A stretch of DNA of 64,000 nucleotides from Parvularcula sp. IMCC14364 (GTDB lineage: Bacteria; Pseudomonadota; Alphaproteobacteria; Caulobacterales; Parvularculaceae). Every line of letters starts with the position of its first letter. Within the stretch, counting starts at the first letter, position 1. The position numbers were made by a program, and so were the translations under genes. Under the pieces are notes generated by a model, which saw nothing but the letters and a program-made list of their open reading frames with translations, was not told the origin of the DNA and did not search any database. The stretch is from the NCBI RefSeq assembly GCF_030758415.1, contig NZ_CP132334.1:682001-746000 (forward strand), read 5' to 3'. Positions 27,937 to 36,395 of this stretch are shown here, piece after piece.

Positions 27937-28013
27937 GCCGCCTTAGCTCAGCAGGTTAGAGCGCTAGATTGTGGATCTAGAGGTCGGTGGTTCGAGACCA
28001 CCAGGCGGTACCA
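27937..28013 (+). tRNA. tRNA-His (anticodon GTG)
   Basis: A 77-nt cloverleaf with acceptor arms GCCGCCT/AGGCGGT (G-U first pair), D-arm GCTC..GAGC, anticodon loop TTGTGGA in a CTAGA/TCTAG stem, T-loop TTCGAGA and encoded CCA. The discriminator is A73, not the C73 usual in most bacteria; alphaproteobacteria are known to have a divergent tRNA-His with A73. Confidence 0.97.
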
Positions 28014-28108
28014 TTCCGGCGAACCTGTTCTGCGTTTTGCAGGTGTCTTTAACTTGTATCAAGTCTGCCCTGACATTATATTCTGGCGCAGTCACAACGG
28101 GAACGCGG

Positions 28109-28486
28109 ATGCCGCTGAACAGCTACATCAAGAGGTGTCGCCTTACATTGGGTAAGGCTCTCGCCCTTATTGCTGTTTTCCTGATGCTGGCAGGTCCGTC
28201 TCACGCGCACGCAGATTACATTCTGGAGCCAGATCATGCCAGTGTGCATCACCATGATCCCCTTCATGAAGATCAGCGTAATCATGATGATAAGCGTGAC
28301 AATGACCAAAATGAGTGCCTGGTTTGCTGCTTGCTATCCAGCCATCCAGGTGGCGCTTTAGTCACCGAAGAGGCTGCCGGCGTCACGAAACCATTTATCC
28401 GTGACTGGATTGGCCCGGTCCCTGAAGGCTGGAGATCGACCCAGACGATACTCGTTCAGCACGCGAGGGCGCCGCCATACTCCTGA
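28109..28486 (+). CDS. DUF2946-like small exported protein, His/Asp-rich
   Basis: A 125-residue protein with a hydrophobic N-terminal segment (LGKALALIAVFLMLAGPSHAHA, likely signal peptide) followed by a histidine/aspartate-rich stretch (HHHDPLHEDQRNHDDKRD) and ECLVCCLLSSHPGG, the pattern of DUF2946-type proteins often found beside metal-transport genes. The His/Cys content suggests metal binding in the periplasm. It precedes the Zur-like regulator by 45 bp and two zinc-linked genes, so it likely belongs to a zinc-response set. An upstream in-frame start inside the tRNA is not credible. Confidence 0.6.
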   Translation: MPLNSYIKRCRLTLGKALALIAVFLMLAGPSHAHADYILEPDHASVHHHDPLHEDQRNHDDKRDNDQNECLVCCLLSSHPGGALVTEEAAGVTKPFIRDWIGPVPEGWRSTQTILVQHARAPPYS

Positions 28487-28531
28487 TTTTTCACTGACTT
28501 GGTTCATTCGAAAGATCTGGAGAAAAATATT

Positions 28532-29011
28532 ATGGCATACGATTATGGCGTTGCGGCATTAGACCGTGGTTTGGAAAAAGTCGGGGAGAGGTCTTCCTTA
28601 CAACATCCGCGCAAACTCAGTCGAAATGAAGAACTGGTTTTCAGGCAGCTGTCTTTGAACGAGACCCCTGTAAAGGCATATCAATTACTCGATTCGTTGA
28701 TGGGATATGGATTGCGATCCCCAATGACGATTTACAGGGCACTTGATTCACTGATCAAGAAGGGCTTTGCCAAGAAAGTTATCTCACAGAATGCCTTCAT
28801 CGCGCTGAAGCCTGAAGATGTGGCAAAGGTGAGCGCGTTCATGACCTGCAGCACCTGCAAACAAACGCGCAAAATTGAAATCAGCAAAACCCTGGTGGAG
28901 GGCATGTTTGGAAAAGACAGCATCTCCCTGCAGGAGGTTTTTATTGAAGCCAACGGCAAGTGCCTGAGTACAGACTGCGCTGATCGGGGCACAGGCGTTG
29001 AACCGAATTAG
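28532..29011 (+). CDS. zur: Fur-family regulator, Zur-like
   Basis: A 159-residue DNA-binding repressor of the Fur family: winged-helix part (LSRNEELVFRQLSLNETPVKAYQLLDSL...SPMTIYRALDSLIKKGFAKKV) and a C-terminal metal-site part with CSTCKQ and GKCLSTDC. Zur proteins repress zinc uptake genes when zinc is bound. The usual histidines just before the first CxxC pair are missing (SAFMTCSTC), so its metal site differs from the canonical one. It is in line with DUF2946-like, DUF2796 and DUF3299 genes. The start at 28532 has GGAG upstream; a TTG 11 codons earlier is an alternative. No clear Zur box was identified nearby. Confidence 0.75.
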   Translation: MAYDYGVAALDRGLEKVGERSSLQHPRKLSRNEELVFRQLSLNETPVKAYQLLDSLMGYGLRSPMTIYRALDSLIKKGFAKKVISQNAFIALKPEDVAKVSAFMTCSTCKQTRKIEISKTLVEGMFGKDSISLQEVFIEANGKCLSTDCADRGTGVEPN

Positions 29012-29043
29012 CCATTATGTACACGTATCAAGAGGAAGTGAAA

Positions 29044-29625
29044 ATGCATAAACTTTTCTGGGGCGTCGTGGCGTGGTGTTCTTTACTGCTCATTCCCTCT
29101 GCTGCTCTGGCACAGCATTCACACGATCACGTGCATGGGGAGGGTAATCTGGTCATCGTGACAGAGGCCAACCCTGTGACAATAGAATTCAGTAGTGATC
29201 TGTGGAACCTGGTTGGCTTTGAAACGGTGCCAGAAACAGAGGCTCAGAAGAACCTGCTTTCAGAGACCAGGGCGACGCTGGAGAACGGCGAAAATATACT
29301 TGCATTCAACCGTCAGGCAGAATGTGTTCTTCAAAGTGCAGAGAGCAATTTTGCTGCGCTTTTTGAAGAGCACAACCATAAAGACCATGAGGATCATGAC
29401 AGTCATCAAGACCATGGTTTGAGCGGGGATCACGATGATGGTCACGTAAAGACGAAAGTGACGTATACTTTCCAGTGTGGCCGCCTGGATCGTTTGAATA
29501 GCCTCTCAACCAGCTTGCTTGATCAGTTTGGAAATCTTGAAAAGATAGAAGCAGTTGCGTTCACATCGTCAGGTCAACTTTGGCACCAGTTCCGGAAAAA
29601 CGCGTCTAAAATGGACCTCAAATAG
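29044..29625 (+). CDS. DUF2796 (ZrgA-like) periplasmic zinc-binding protein
   Basis: A 193-residue exported protein (signal MHKLFWGVVAWCSLLLIPSAALA) beginning QHSHDHVHGEGNLVIV, the DUF2796 signature, and with a long His/Asp tract (HNHKDHEDHDSHQDHG... around residues 115-140). ZrgA of Vibrio cholerae, a DUF2796 protein, binds zinc for the ZrgBC ABC importer. Here there is no ABC permease or ATPase gene next to it. AGAGGAAGTG lies just before the ATG, and it follows zur by 32 bp, so a common transcript is likely. Confidence 0.85.
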   Translation: MHKLFWGVVAWCSLLLIPSAALAQHSHDHVHGEGNLVIVTEANPVTIEFSSDLWNLVGFETVPETEAQKNLLSETRATLENGENILAFNRQAECVLQSAESNFAALFEEHNHKDHEDHDSHQDHGLSGDHDDGHVKTKVTYTFQCGRLDRLNSLSTSLLDQFGNLEKIEAVAFTSSGQLWHQFRKNASKMDLK

Positions 29626-29628
29626 AAG

Positions 29629-30282
29629 ATGCGACCAATGGCTTTAGCGCGCGCAGCGTTCCTTGTCGGCATATTGTCGTTTGGCATAGCTGTGTCAGGA
29701 TGTACGCAGCAGCAACCAGACAGCCTTGAAGTTGAGCAGTTTGACCCCGCCGCCTTGAGGGGCGGACAGGATATTCTGACTCTGACCTGGGACGATCTTC
29801 TGCCTGAAGGGGAGGAGAAGCTGATCGCCCAACTGCAGGATGAATATCTGGAGGACCTTGCCCTGCAACTGACAAAACTACAACCTCAGACACTTGCCGA
29901 GGCAGGCCGCACAAATGGTTTTTCTGAAGTGGAAGAAGGGTCTGCTCTCGACTTTATGCCGCAACTTGGCACGTTTAATGTTGTCAGTGAGCTGCACGAA
30001 ATGCAGGTACGCATACCAGGTTTTATCGTGCCCCTGCAATCTGAAGGTGTCAATTTATATACAGAGTTTCTTCTTGTGCCTTACTTTGGGGCGTGTATAC
30101 ACCTGCCGCCTCCGCCACCCAATCAGATCATATATGTCGTGTCCGATGTACCTGTACGTGTGCAGGATACAGGTCAGGCATATTTTCTGGAGGGGCTTTT
30201 GCGGGCTGAAGCCAAGCAGACAGAATTGGGCGATACCGCATACACGCTTAAGGCCCAAAATATCATGTTCTACATGGAATAA
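29629..30282 (+). CDS. DUF3299 lipoprotein (ZrgE-like)
   Basis: A 217-residue lipoprotein (signal ending VSGC, Cys24-like) with the DUF3299 pattern: LTWDDLLPEGE, MQVRIPGFIVPLQSEG, EFLLVPYFGACIHLPPPPPNQIIYV, and a late L-x-Y-T-L domain. DUF3299 proteins accompany DUF2796 in zinc-related clusters. The PYFGACIHLPPPPPNQ block contains conserved Cys and His that could bind metal. Only 3 bases separate it from DUF2796. It ends the cluster; an acyl-CoA hydrolase-type gene follows 77 bp later. Confidence 0.85.
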   Translation: MRPMALARAAFLVGILSFGIAVSGCTQQQPDSLEVEQFDPAALRGGQDILTLTWDDLLPEGEEKLIAQLQDEYLEDLALQLTKLQPQTLAEAGRTNGFSEVEEGSALDFMPQLGTFNVVSELHEMQVRIPGFIVPLQSEGVNLYTEFLLVPYFGACIHLPPPPPNQIIYVVSDVPVRVQDTGQAYFLEGLLRAEAKQTELGDTAYTLKAQNIMFYME

Positions 30283-30359
30283 GCCCTTGAAGCGGGACCT
30301 TGCTATTTAACGGGCAGTCTGGGTAGACAAGCGCCATGCATCAGCGTGGAGAATTTGAT

Positions 30360-31430
30360 ATGGAAGATGAGGTCCTGTTCGAGGTTAAACAAGGCTGGGG
30401 GATAATCACCCTGAACCGGCCTAAAGCGTTTAATGCACTTACATGGAATATGTGTCGCCTGATGCTTGCCCGGTTGAAAGAATGGGCGACAGATGACAGC
30501 GTCAGGGCAATCCTTATCAAGGGAGCAGGGGAGAAAGCCTTCTGCGCCGGTGGCGATATTCGCTGGCTGTATGAGGAGTCCAAGACGGACCCACAGGGCG
30601 CGGCGGATTTCTTCCGTACAGAATATAACCTGAATTCTCTCATTCACCATTATCCCAAGCCTTATATCGCTTTGCTGCATGGTGTCATTATGGGGGGCGG
30701 AGTTGGTGTATCTATTTCTGCCAGTGCGCGTATCGTTTCTGACAACGTAACCTGGGCCATGCCTGAAACCGGAATCGGTATGGTGCCTGATGTTGGGGGC
30801 AGCTACTTCCTGCCACGCCTTGGCGGCGGTCTGGGACTTTATCTGGCTCTGACAGGACACAGATTAAATGGACCTGACAGTGTCTATACCGGAATAGCGA
30901 CGCACCATGTGCCATATACCCGCTTTGAAGAATTGGAAACGGCGCTTGTGGGACTTGGGGCAGAGGCTCTGGCTCAAAGCACCATAGATGACTGTATCGC
31001 GGCTTTTGACGCGCCGGAAGACATAGCTCTCAAAGAGAGCCGCCCGCAGATCGATCAGCAGTTTGGCGCAGCGGATGGTGTGAGGGGGATTGTGGACAGC
31101 CTCGAGAAAGAAGGGGGCGGTTTTGCAGAAAAGGCGCTGCAATCCCTCAAGCGAATGTCACCTATCGCTCTGGAGTTGACCTTTGAAGAACTTCGACGCG
31201 GCGCGGAGATGACATTCGATGAGTGTCTGGTTATGGAGTTTGCCATCGTCCGCAAGATCATGGAAGGGCCGGACTTTCACGAAGGTGTCCGGGCACAAAT
31301 CATTGACAAGGATCGTAACCCCAAATGGTCACCGGACAGTCTTGCTGCTGTAACAGGTGATCTTGTTGCCCCATATTTTGCAGATCTGGGTGATAGCAGA
31401 CTGTTGATAGATCACGGCCTTCAGAGGTAA
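30360..31430 (+). CDS. Enoyl-CoA hydratase/isomerase-family protein, 3-hydroxyisobutyryl-CoA hydrolase-like
   Basis: A 356-residue crotonase-fold protein. Motifs are GWGIITLNRPKAFNALTWNM, KAFCAGGDIRWLYEE, HGVIMGGGVGVSISASARIVSD (oxyanion-hole glycines) and MPETGIGMVPDVGGSYFLPRL, which together with the length of about 355 residues match 3-hydroxyisobutyryl-CoA hydrolase (valine degradation) rather than simple hydratases of about 260. The start at 30360 has GGAG 10 bases upstream; one 8 codons earlier is possible. No other valine-catabolic gene is adjacent. Confidence 0.88.
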   Translation: MEDEVLFEVKQGWGIITLNRPKAFNALTWNMCRLMLARLKEWATDDSVRAILIKGAGEKAFCAGGDIRWLYEESKTDPQGAADFFRTEYNLNSLIHHYPKPYIALLHGVIMGGGVGVSISASARIVSDNVTWAMPETGIGMVPDVGGSYFLPRLGGGLGLYLALTGHRLNGPDSVYTGIATHHVPYTRFEELETALVGLGAEALAQSTIDDCIAAFDAPEDIALKESRPQIDQQFGAADGVRGIVDSLEKEGGGFAEKALQSLKRMSPIALELTFEELRRGAEMTFDECLVMEFAIVRKIMEGPDFHEGVRAQIIDKDRNPKWSPDSLAAVTGDLVAPYFADLGDSRLLIDHGLQR

Positions 31431-31450
31431 GTTTTACCTAATTCCCGTGC

Positions 31451-31879
31451 TCAGGCCGCTTCAACTTCATTCATGATGCTCTGTGCGTCATCGCGCGACA
31501 TTTCGAGACCGCGCTCAATGGCCTCAAGAGTGAGGCTTTCGCCAGCTTCAACAAGGCCGTCTGCGAGAAGTATCATATAGGCTGATTTGAAAATCAGAAC
31601 TTTTTCATCAGCTGTCAGAGTATCTTTCTCATCTCTCAGCTTCTCTTCAATATCAACTCTTTGATCGAGGAAGGGATAGGCGATCTGGCCAATGGTATCA
31701 GCCCCGATCTGGGTGCCGGTTAAGCCGGCATAAATCTCGTCGATCTTTGCCATTTCCTCGACGCCCACATCACCGTCTGCGGCAGCCATGGCGACCATTG
31801 TGTGAATGGTCAGACGGCGACCTTCTACGGACGGTTCTGCGTGCTGTCTGGATTTGAACTTCTTGAATATGCCAAACAT
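31451..31879 (-). CDS. TerB-family protein
   Basis: A 142-residue all-helical protein with a TerB-like domain: AMAAADGDVGVEEMAKIDEIYAGLTG, DQRVDIEEKLRDEKDTL, and AYMILLADGLVEAGESLTLEAIERGL. TerB-like domains were named after tellurite resistance and occur as membrane-associated calcium/metal-linked modules, but the role here is unknown. GGAGG lies 5 bases before the ATG. It converges on the hydrolase gene and stands alone. Confidence 0.8.
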   Translation of the reverse strand: MFGIFKKFKSRQHAEPSVEGRRLTIHTMVAMAAADGDVGVEEMAKIDEIYAGLTGTQIGADTIGQIAYPFLDQRVDIEEKLRDEKDTLTADEKVLIFKSAYMILLADGLVEAGESLTLEAIERGLEMSRDDAQSIMNEVEAA

Positions 31880-32206
31880 GGTTTCCTCCCTCATCTCTGA
31901 TCAGAGCAGCATTACATGGCTTCCTTGATGCGGTAAATGGCACTCGCAAGTGATTCGATATCTCGTCGTGCCGTGAGCTGGACCGCTCTTGTGGTGCTGA
32001 CAGCAAGGCTAACTGGTCTGCATGAATACACTTCTGACGGGAATATGCCCGGTTTTCGCCACAATTCAGGCCCCTTGCCGCAAAATGGTCATATTCAGGG
32101 CCGTTGAGCTATTGTTTTCGCCCCATTTTTGCCTTAGTTGAAAAATACGTGCTAGTAGCACTAACGTCCCGGAATGGGTCTGGGGAGTAAATCAAGGGAA
32201 CGAGAT
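31880..32206. other. Intergenic region with a GTGCTAGTAGCAC palindrome
   Basis: No convincing gene is seen in 327 bp between the divergent TerB and lipoprotein genes. It contains the perfect odd palindrome GTGCTAGTAGCAC at 32149-32161, 46 bp before the lipoprotein start, likely the promoter region of that gene. ORFs here are short and overlap in several frames. Confidence 0.4.
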
Positions 32207-33337
32207 ATGAAACTGAAATATGGAATTGCACCGATTGCTTTGGCTGCGCTGGTTGTTACCGGCTGTGAGAGCACAGGTATCGGCAGCAGCTCAACAGCTG
32301 CGACAACCACAACGACGACGACAACGTCTTCTGCCAGCACACAGCGCATGGCACAGATGGAGCGTGAGCTTGCTTCCCTGCGCACGGAGAACACCCGTCT
32401 GCGCACATCTGCCAGTTCAACAACAACACATCAGGGCATCCAGGGCGATGCAGACCTGCCACCAGCCAAGCCAGGCGAGTGCTATGCACGTATCCTGATC
32501 CCGGCTGAGTTCAACACAACAACAGAGCGTGTTGTTGACACTGAGGCTTCCGAGCGCGTTGAAATCGTCCCGGCCCGTTATGAGACCGTTCAGGAACGTG
32601 TTCTGGTATCAGAAGCTTCCGAGCGTCTGGAAGTGATCCCGGCCACATACAAAACCGTGACCGAGCAGGTTATTGTTGAGCCAGCCCGTGAAGAGTTGCG
32701 CACAATCCCAGCCCGCTACGAGACCCGTTCAGAGCGTGTTCTGGTTCGTGAAGGCTACACAACCTGGAAAAAAGGCGAAGGCCCAATCGGTGGCTCCCTG
32801 AGCGGTGGCACCATCACAGACCGTCGTGAGCTGCCAACAGGCGAGATCATGTGTCTGGTTGAAGTACCTGCCGAGTACCGCACGGTACAGCGCCAGGTTC
32901 TGGTCACCCCTGCGAAAACAGATCGCGTCACAATTCCTGCGAAAACACGCACCGTGACCAAGCAGATTGTTGATCGTCCGGCCTCTACACGTCCTGTGAC
33001 GATCCCGGCGAAATACGAGACTGTGACAGTGCGCAAGCAGGTTACACCGGCAGCTGAGAAGCGCATCCCGATCCCTGCGACATACCGCACGGTGACGAAG
33101 CAGGCGAAAGTCTCTGACGAGCGTCTGGTCTGGCGTGAAGTTCTGTGTGAAACAAACACCACACCTGACATCATCCGCCGTGTACAGACAGCGCTTCGCG
33201 GCGAAGGCTTCAACGTTTCTGTTGATGGTCAGCTCGGCCCAAGCACACTGCGTGCAGTCGAAGCATTCCAGCGCCGTGAAAACCTTGGCACTGGCGGCCT
33301 GACAATGGCCACCGTCAAAAAACTCGGCGTCATGTAA
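32207..33337 (+). CDS. Repeat-rich peptidoglycan-binding lipoprotein
   Basis: A 376-residue lipoprotein (signal with lipobox VTGC, Cys20) followed by a run of eight threonines, a short coiled coil (QRMAQMERELASLRTENTRL), a long region of about eight repeats of roughly 24 residues built on IPAxYxTVxxxVLVxPA, and a C-terminal peptidoglycan-binding domain (IIRRVQTALRGEGFNVSVDGQLGPSTLRAVEAFQRR). The repeat region is split into two halves, each starting with GE-x(1,2)-C (GECYARI, GEIMCLV). It probably forms a rod that spans from the outer membrane to peptidoglycan. AAGGGA lies 7 bases before the ATG. A role in cell-envelope anchoring is inferred. Confidence 0.8.
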   Translation: MKLKYGIAPIALAALVVTGCESTGIGSSSTAATTTTTTTTSSASTQRMAQMERELASLRTENTRLRTSASSTTTHQGIQGDADLPPAKPGECYARILIPAEFNTTTERVVDTEASERVEIVPARYETVQERVLVSEASERLEVIPATYKTVTEQVIVEPAREELRTIPARYETRSERVLVREGYTTWKKGEGPIGGSLSGGTITDRRELPTGEIMCLVEVPAEYRTVQRQVLVTPAKTDRVTIPAKTRTVTKQIVDRPASTRPVTIPAKYETVTVRKQVTPAAEKRIPIPATYRTVTKQAKVSDERLVWREVLCETNTTPDIIRRVQTALRGEGFNVSVDGQLGPSTLRAVEAFQRRENLGTGGLTMATVKKLGVM

Positions 33338-33347
33338 GCATGACTGG

Positions 33348-33391
33348 CGGGATCAGCGTCATCTCTCTCTCCATCAGACACTGATCCCGCA
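33348..33391 (+). terminator. Hairpin after the lipoprotein gene
   Basis: GCGGGATCAG (33348-33357) pairs perfectly with CTGATCCCGC (33382-33391) over a 24-nt loop, 10 bp after the stop codon. No U tract follows, so it may be a Rho-dependent or RNA-stabilising hairpin. Confidence 0.45.
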
Positions 33392-33517
33392 AATTACTGA
33401 CTTCATGACTGCCTCGCAGGAGGCGGTCATGTGGCCGGCGACCCAACTGATACGCGCGTTCTCTCCCCCCAAATGCTTGTGCGTATTGAGTACCCGGGTC
33501 GCCGGTTTTCTATTGCG

Positions 33518-34768
33518 CTATACCGGGAAGCGTTCTGGTCTGTAGGGGGATGGATCAACAACCGGTTTCTCACCTGTGATCATTTCAGCAATCAACTGTC
33601 CCGTGACGGGCCCCATGGTGAAACCCTGATGGCCATGGCCGAAGGCGAACCAGAGGTTATCCCTGTCCGGTGCCGGGCCGATCACGGGCAGCATATCCGG
33701 CAGGCATGGCCGGGCACCCATCCAGGGCGCAGCTTGTTCAGCTGTGCCGAGGGCAAATATCTCCCGGGCTGACTTTTCGGCCCTGATAATCTGGACAGGT
33801 GAGGGCCCGGCATCATGGCGCGCAAATTCGATGCCGGTGGTCAGGCGAATGCCTTGGCGCATGGGCGCGAGGGAGAAGCCGTTTTCGCGATCAATAATGG
33901 TGTGATTGAGCTGAACATCCGTATCAGGCGTATAATGCAGATGGTAGCCACGCTTGGGCTGCAGCGGAAAGCGATAGCCCAGCATTCGGCTGAACTGGCC
34001 TGACTGCGCGCCAAGCGCAATGACCAGTTTTTCGGCATTGACAGGACCATCCGCTGACGCGATTTGCCAGCCGTTTTTTACGGCGCGGATTTCTTCAGCC
34101 CGGCCCTGAATATAGGTGCCGCCGCGGTGCCGGAAGAGCTCATAATAGGCCTGAACCACCTTGTAAGGGTCCGAGACGGTGAGGGAGTCCTGCCAGTGAA
34201 TGGCCCCCTGGACATCGCGGATATGGGGCTCGCGCCGCTGATAGGCGTCCCTGTCCAGGGCTTCATAGGGGATATCGAAATGCGCTGCTGCCTGTTCGGC
34301 CTCCGCATGGGCGGCATGTGCGCCCCGTTGGGTGCGGTAGATGGTGTAGCAGCCGCCTTCAAGGATCAGGTCACCTGCTGCTGCCGCACTGGCAAGGTCA
34401 AGATGCGCCTGCCGGGCGCGCATGGTCAGGGCAGCATAGGCATCGGCAATGATGCGATGGCGCGCCGGGGCGGAGTGCCACCAGTAACGTGCCAGGAATG
34501 GCGCCAGTGATGGCAGCGCGCGCAGATGGTAATGCAGGGCGGGGGTGCGGTTGAGGCCAAATTCCAGCAACTCGTGGAGCTTGCGCGGAAAGGGCAGCGG
34601 GAACACGGCTTCCCCATGGATCATCCCGGCATTGCCGAAAGAGGCGCCCATGCCGGGAGCCTGACAGTCGACCAGCACCACGTCCTGCCCGCGCTGCTGC
34701 AAGTGCACCGCAGTGGAAACCCCGACAATGCCAGCGCCCAGAATGAGGATGCTCATGCGATTTTCCAT
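33518..34768 (-). CDS. FAD-dependent D-amino-acid-dehydrogenase-like oxidoreductase
   Basis: A 416-residue FAD protein of the DAO/DadA family: N-terminal dinucleotide-binding motif LGAGIVGVSTAVHLQQRG, ATG-like GMGASFGNAGMIHGE, PKRGYHLHYTP, GFSLAPMRQGIRLTTGIEF and the C-terminal GARPCLPDMLPVIGPAP...FAFGHGHQGFTMGPVTG, all typical of DadA-type D-amino acid or sarcosine/opine dehydrogenases. It is divergent from a BCCT betaine/choline-type transporter 123 bp away, which suggests uptake and oxidation of an amino-acid or methylamine-like substrate. The substrate cannot be told from sequence. A start 4 codons later (34756) is possible. Confidence 0.88.
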   Translation of the reverse strand: MENRMSILILGAGIVGVSTAVHLQQRGQDVVLVDCQAPGMGASFGNAGMIHGEAVFPLPFPRKLHELLEFGLNRTPALHYHLRALPSLAPFLARYWWHSAPARHRIIADAYAALTMRARQAHLDLASAAAAGDLILEGGCYTIYRTQRGAHAAHAEAEQAAAHFDIPYEALDRDAYQRREPHIRDVQGAIHWQDSLTVSDPYKVVQAYYELFRHRGGTYIQGRAEEIRAVKNGWQIASADGPVNAEKLVIALGAQSGQFSRMLGYRFPLQPKRGYHLHYTPDTDVQLNHTIIDRENGFSLAPMRQGIRLTTGIEFARHDAGPSPVQIIRAEKSAREIFALGTAEQAAPWMGARPCLPDMLPVIGPAPDRDNLWFAFGHGHQGFTMGPVTGQLIAEMITGEKPVVDPSPYRPERFPV

Positions 34769-34891
34769 AACTCCAAAAGAGCGTGCTTATCGTTGCGGGC
34801 GGCTGTTGGCAACGCTTTCAGGTGTGGCACCCAAGTGCCTAGCTGCAATCCGGCTGCTGGCCTAGCCAGGCGTCGTTGAATGCTGTAACAG

Positions 34892-36379
34892 TTGTTTATC
34901 TCAAATCGTGTAAAGACATATTTTCCGCATCTGTTGATTGCGGCGCTGGCGGCAGTGAGCATTTTGTTACCGGGCAGAACAACTGAGATCATACAGGGGT
35001 TCTCACAATGGTTCCTGCGGAATTTTGACGGCCTGACCCTTGGCATTGCGACCGGGAGTGTGCTGATCTGTGTGATAGCTGCAGCAGGCCCATGGGGGCG
35101 GTTGCGCCTTGGCGGGGCTGACGCAAAGCCGGAATTCTCGACGATCTCCTGGCTGGCGATGCTGTTTGCTGCCGGCATGGGGGCCGGGCTTGTTGTCTGG
35201 GGGGCAGCAGAGCCGCTGATCTTTACCGTGGTACCACCCCCCGGACAGGCGAGCCCTGAAACCGCTGCGGCGATTGCCGATGCCTATGCCCTGACCATGT
35301 TTCACTGGGCCTTTCACGCCTGGGCAATTTACGGCATCTCCGCTTTGTCGATTGGCTATATGGCGTATGCCAATAATACCGCTCCATTGCCGAGCGTCCC
35401 GTTTCAGGCATTGCCATTACCGCTCAGGCGGCTGATCGACTGGGCTTCGCTTTTTGCCGTGACGTTCGGCATTGTTGCGTCGCTCGGGCAGGGGGCCATC
35501 AATATGGGTGCGGGGATTGATCGCATCTTTGGGCCAGGCAGCGACGGGATTGGTACGCAGGTTCTGCTATTGCTGTGTCTCCTGGCGGTTTACATGGTCT
35601 CTGCCTGGAATGGCCTGAAAGGCGGGATCGAGCCGCTGTCCAATTTCAATATGGTACTGGCCCTGTGCCTGATGGTTTTTGTGCTGGTTGCCGGCCCGAC
35701 CTTGCAGCTGTTTGGCGATATGGCGGCAATGGGCACGGCATATCTGGGCCAGTTCATGCAGCTTTCTGCCGAATTGCGGCCAGAGGGGGAGGCGCGTGAC
35801 TGGACCCGTGCCTGGTCCCTGACATATTTTTTGTGGTGGATTGCGTGGACGCCTTTTGTGGGCGTGTTCATCGCGCGCATCAGCCGGGGGCGGACCATTC
35901 GTGCATTTCTGATCGGTGTGGTTTTCATTCCATCTGTCCTGACCCTGTTCTGGTTTGCGATTTTTGGCGGCGCGGCGATTGATGTTCAGCTAACCGACAA
36001 TGTTGATCTTGGCATCTCTGATTTCAGCACCGCGCCATCTGCCACCTATGTGCTGATGGAGCAGTTTCCACTGACTGTCCTGATGCAGATCGCAACCTTT
36101 CTGCTGATGTTTACGTTTCTGGTGACGAGCGCTGATTCCGGCTCTTATGTGATGGCGGTTTTTTCGTCACAGCGCAGCGCGAGGCCGCCGCGGGGGGAGC
36201 GGATTTTCTGGGGCGTGATCCTCGCGGCACTGACCATTGGCGCGATTGCCTCCGCCGAGGGGCAGAACGCCACACGGGCGCTGGCCGTGGTGGGGGCCAT
36301 TCCGCTGGCTTTTCTGATTATCGCGCAGATTTTTTTTGCGGGCCTGCGCATTGTGCAGGACTGGCGCGCCAGCCGGTAA
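34892..36379 (+). CDS. BCCT-family transporter
   Basis: A 495-residue inner-membrane secondary transporter of the betaine/choline/carnitine (BCCT) family with about 12 transmembrane helices. Hallmarks are AAGMGAGLVVWGAAEPLIF (the GMGxGxxxxGxxEP Na+/substrate region), FHWAFHAWAIYGISALSIGY, the conserved helix-8 block TYFLWWIAWTPFVGVFIARISRGRTIR, and TSADSGSYVMAVFSS. The start is a TTG at 34892 with no clear ribosome-binding site; GTG at 34907 is an alternative. It is divergent from the FAD oxidoreductase, so both may serve one substrate. A short hairpin follows the stop. Confidence 0.93.
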   Translation: MFISNRVKTYFPHLLIAALAAVSILLPGRTTEIIQGFSQWFLRNFDGLTLGIATGSVLICVIAAAGPWGRLRLGGADAKPEFSTISWLAMLFAAGMGAGLVVWGAAEPLIFTVVPPPGQASPETAAAIADAYALTMFHWAFHAWAIYGISALSIGYMAYANNTAPLPSVPFQALPLPLRRLIDWASLFAVTFGIVASLGQGAINMGAGIDRIFGPGSDGIGTQVLLLLCLLAVYMVSAWNGLKGGIEPLSNFNMVLALCLMVFVLVAGPTLQLFGDMAAMGTAYLGQFMQLSAELRPEGEARDWTRAWSLTYFLWWIAWTPFVGVFIARISRGRTIRAFLIGVVFIPSVLTLFWFAIFGGAAIDVQLTDNVDLGISDFSTAPSATYVLMEQFPLTVLMQIATFLLMFTFLVTSADSGSYVMAVFSSQRSARPPRGERIFWGVILAALTIGAIASAEGQNATRALAVVGAIPLAFLIIAQIFFAGLRIVQDWRASR

Positions 36380-36395
36380 GCCCGCCGGGCTTTCT
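36378..36395 (+). terminator. Hairpin terminator after the BCCT gene
   Basis: AAGCCC (36378-36383) pairs with GGGCTT (36387-36392) over a 3-nt loop and is followed by TT; it overlaps the TAA stop codon. A T10 run lies 14 bp further on. Confidence 0.5.
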
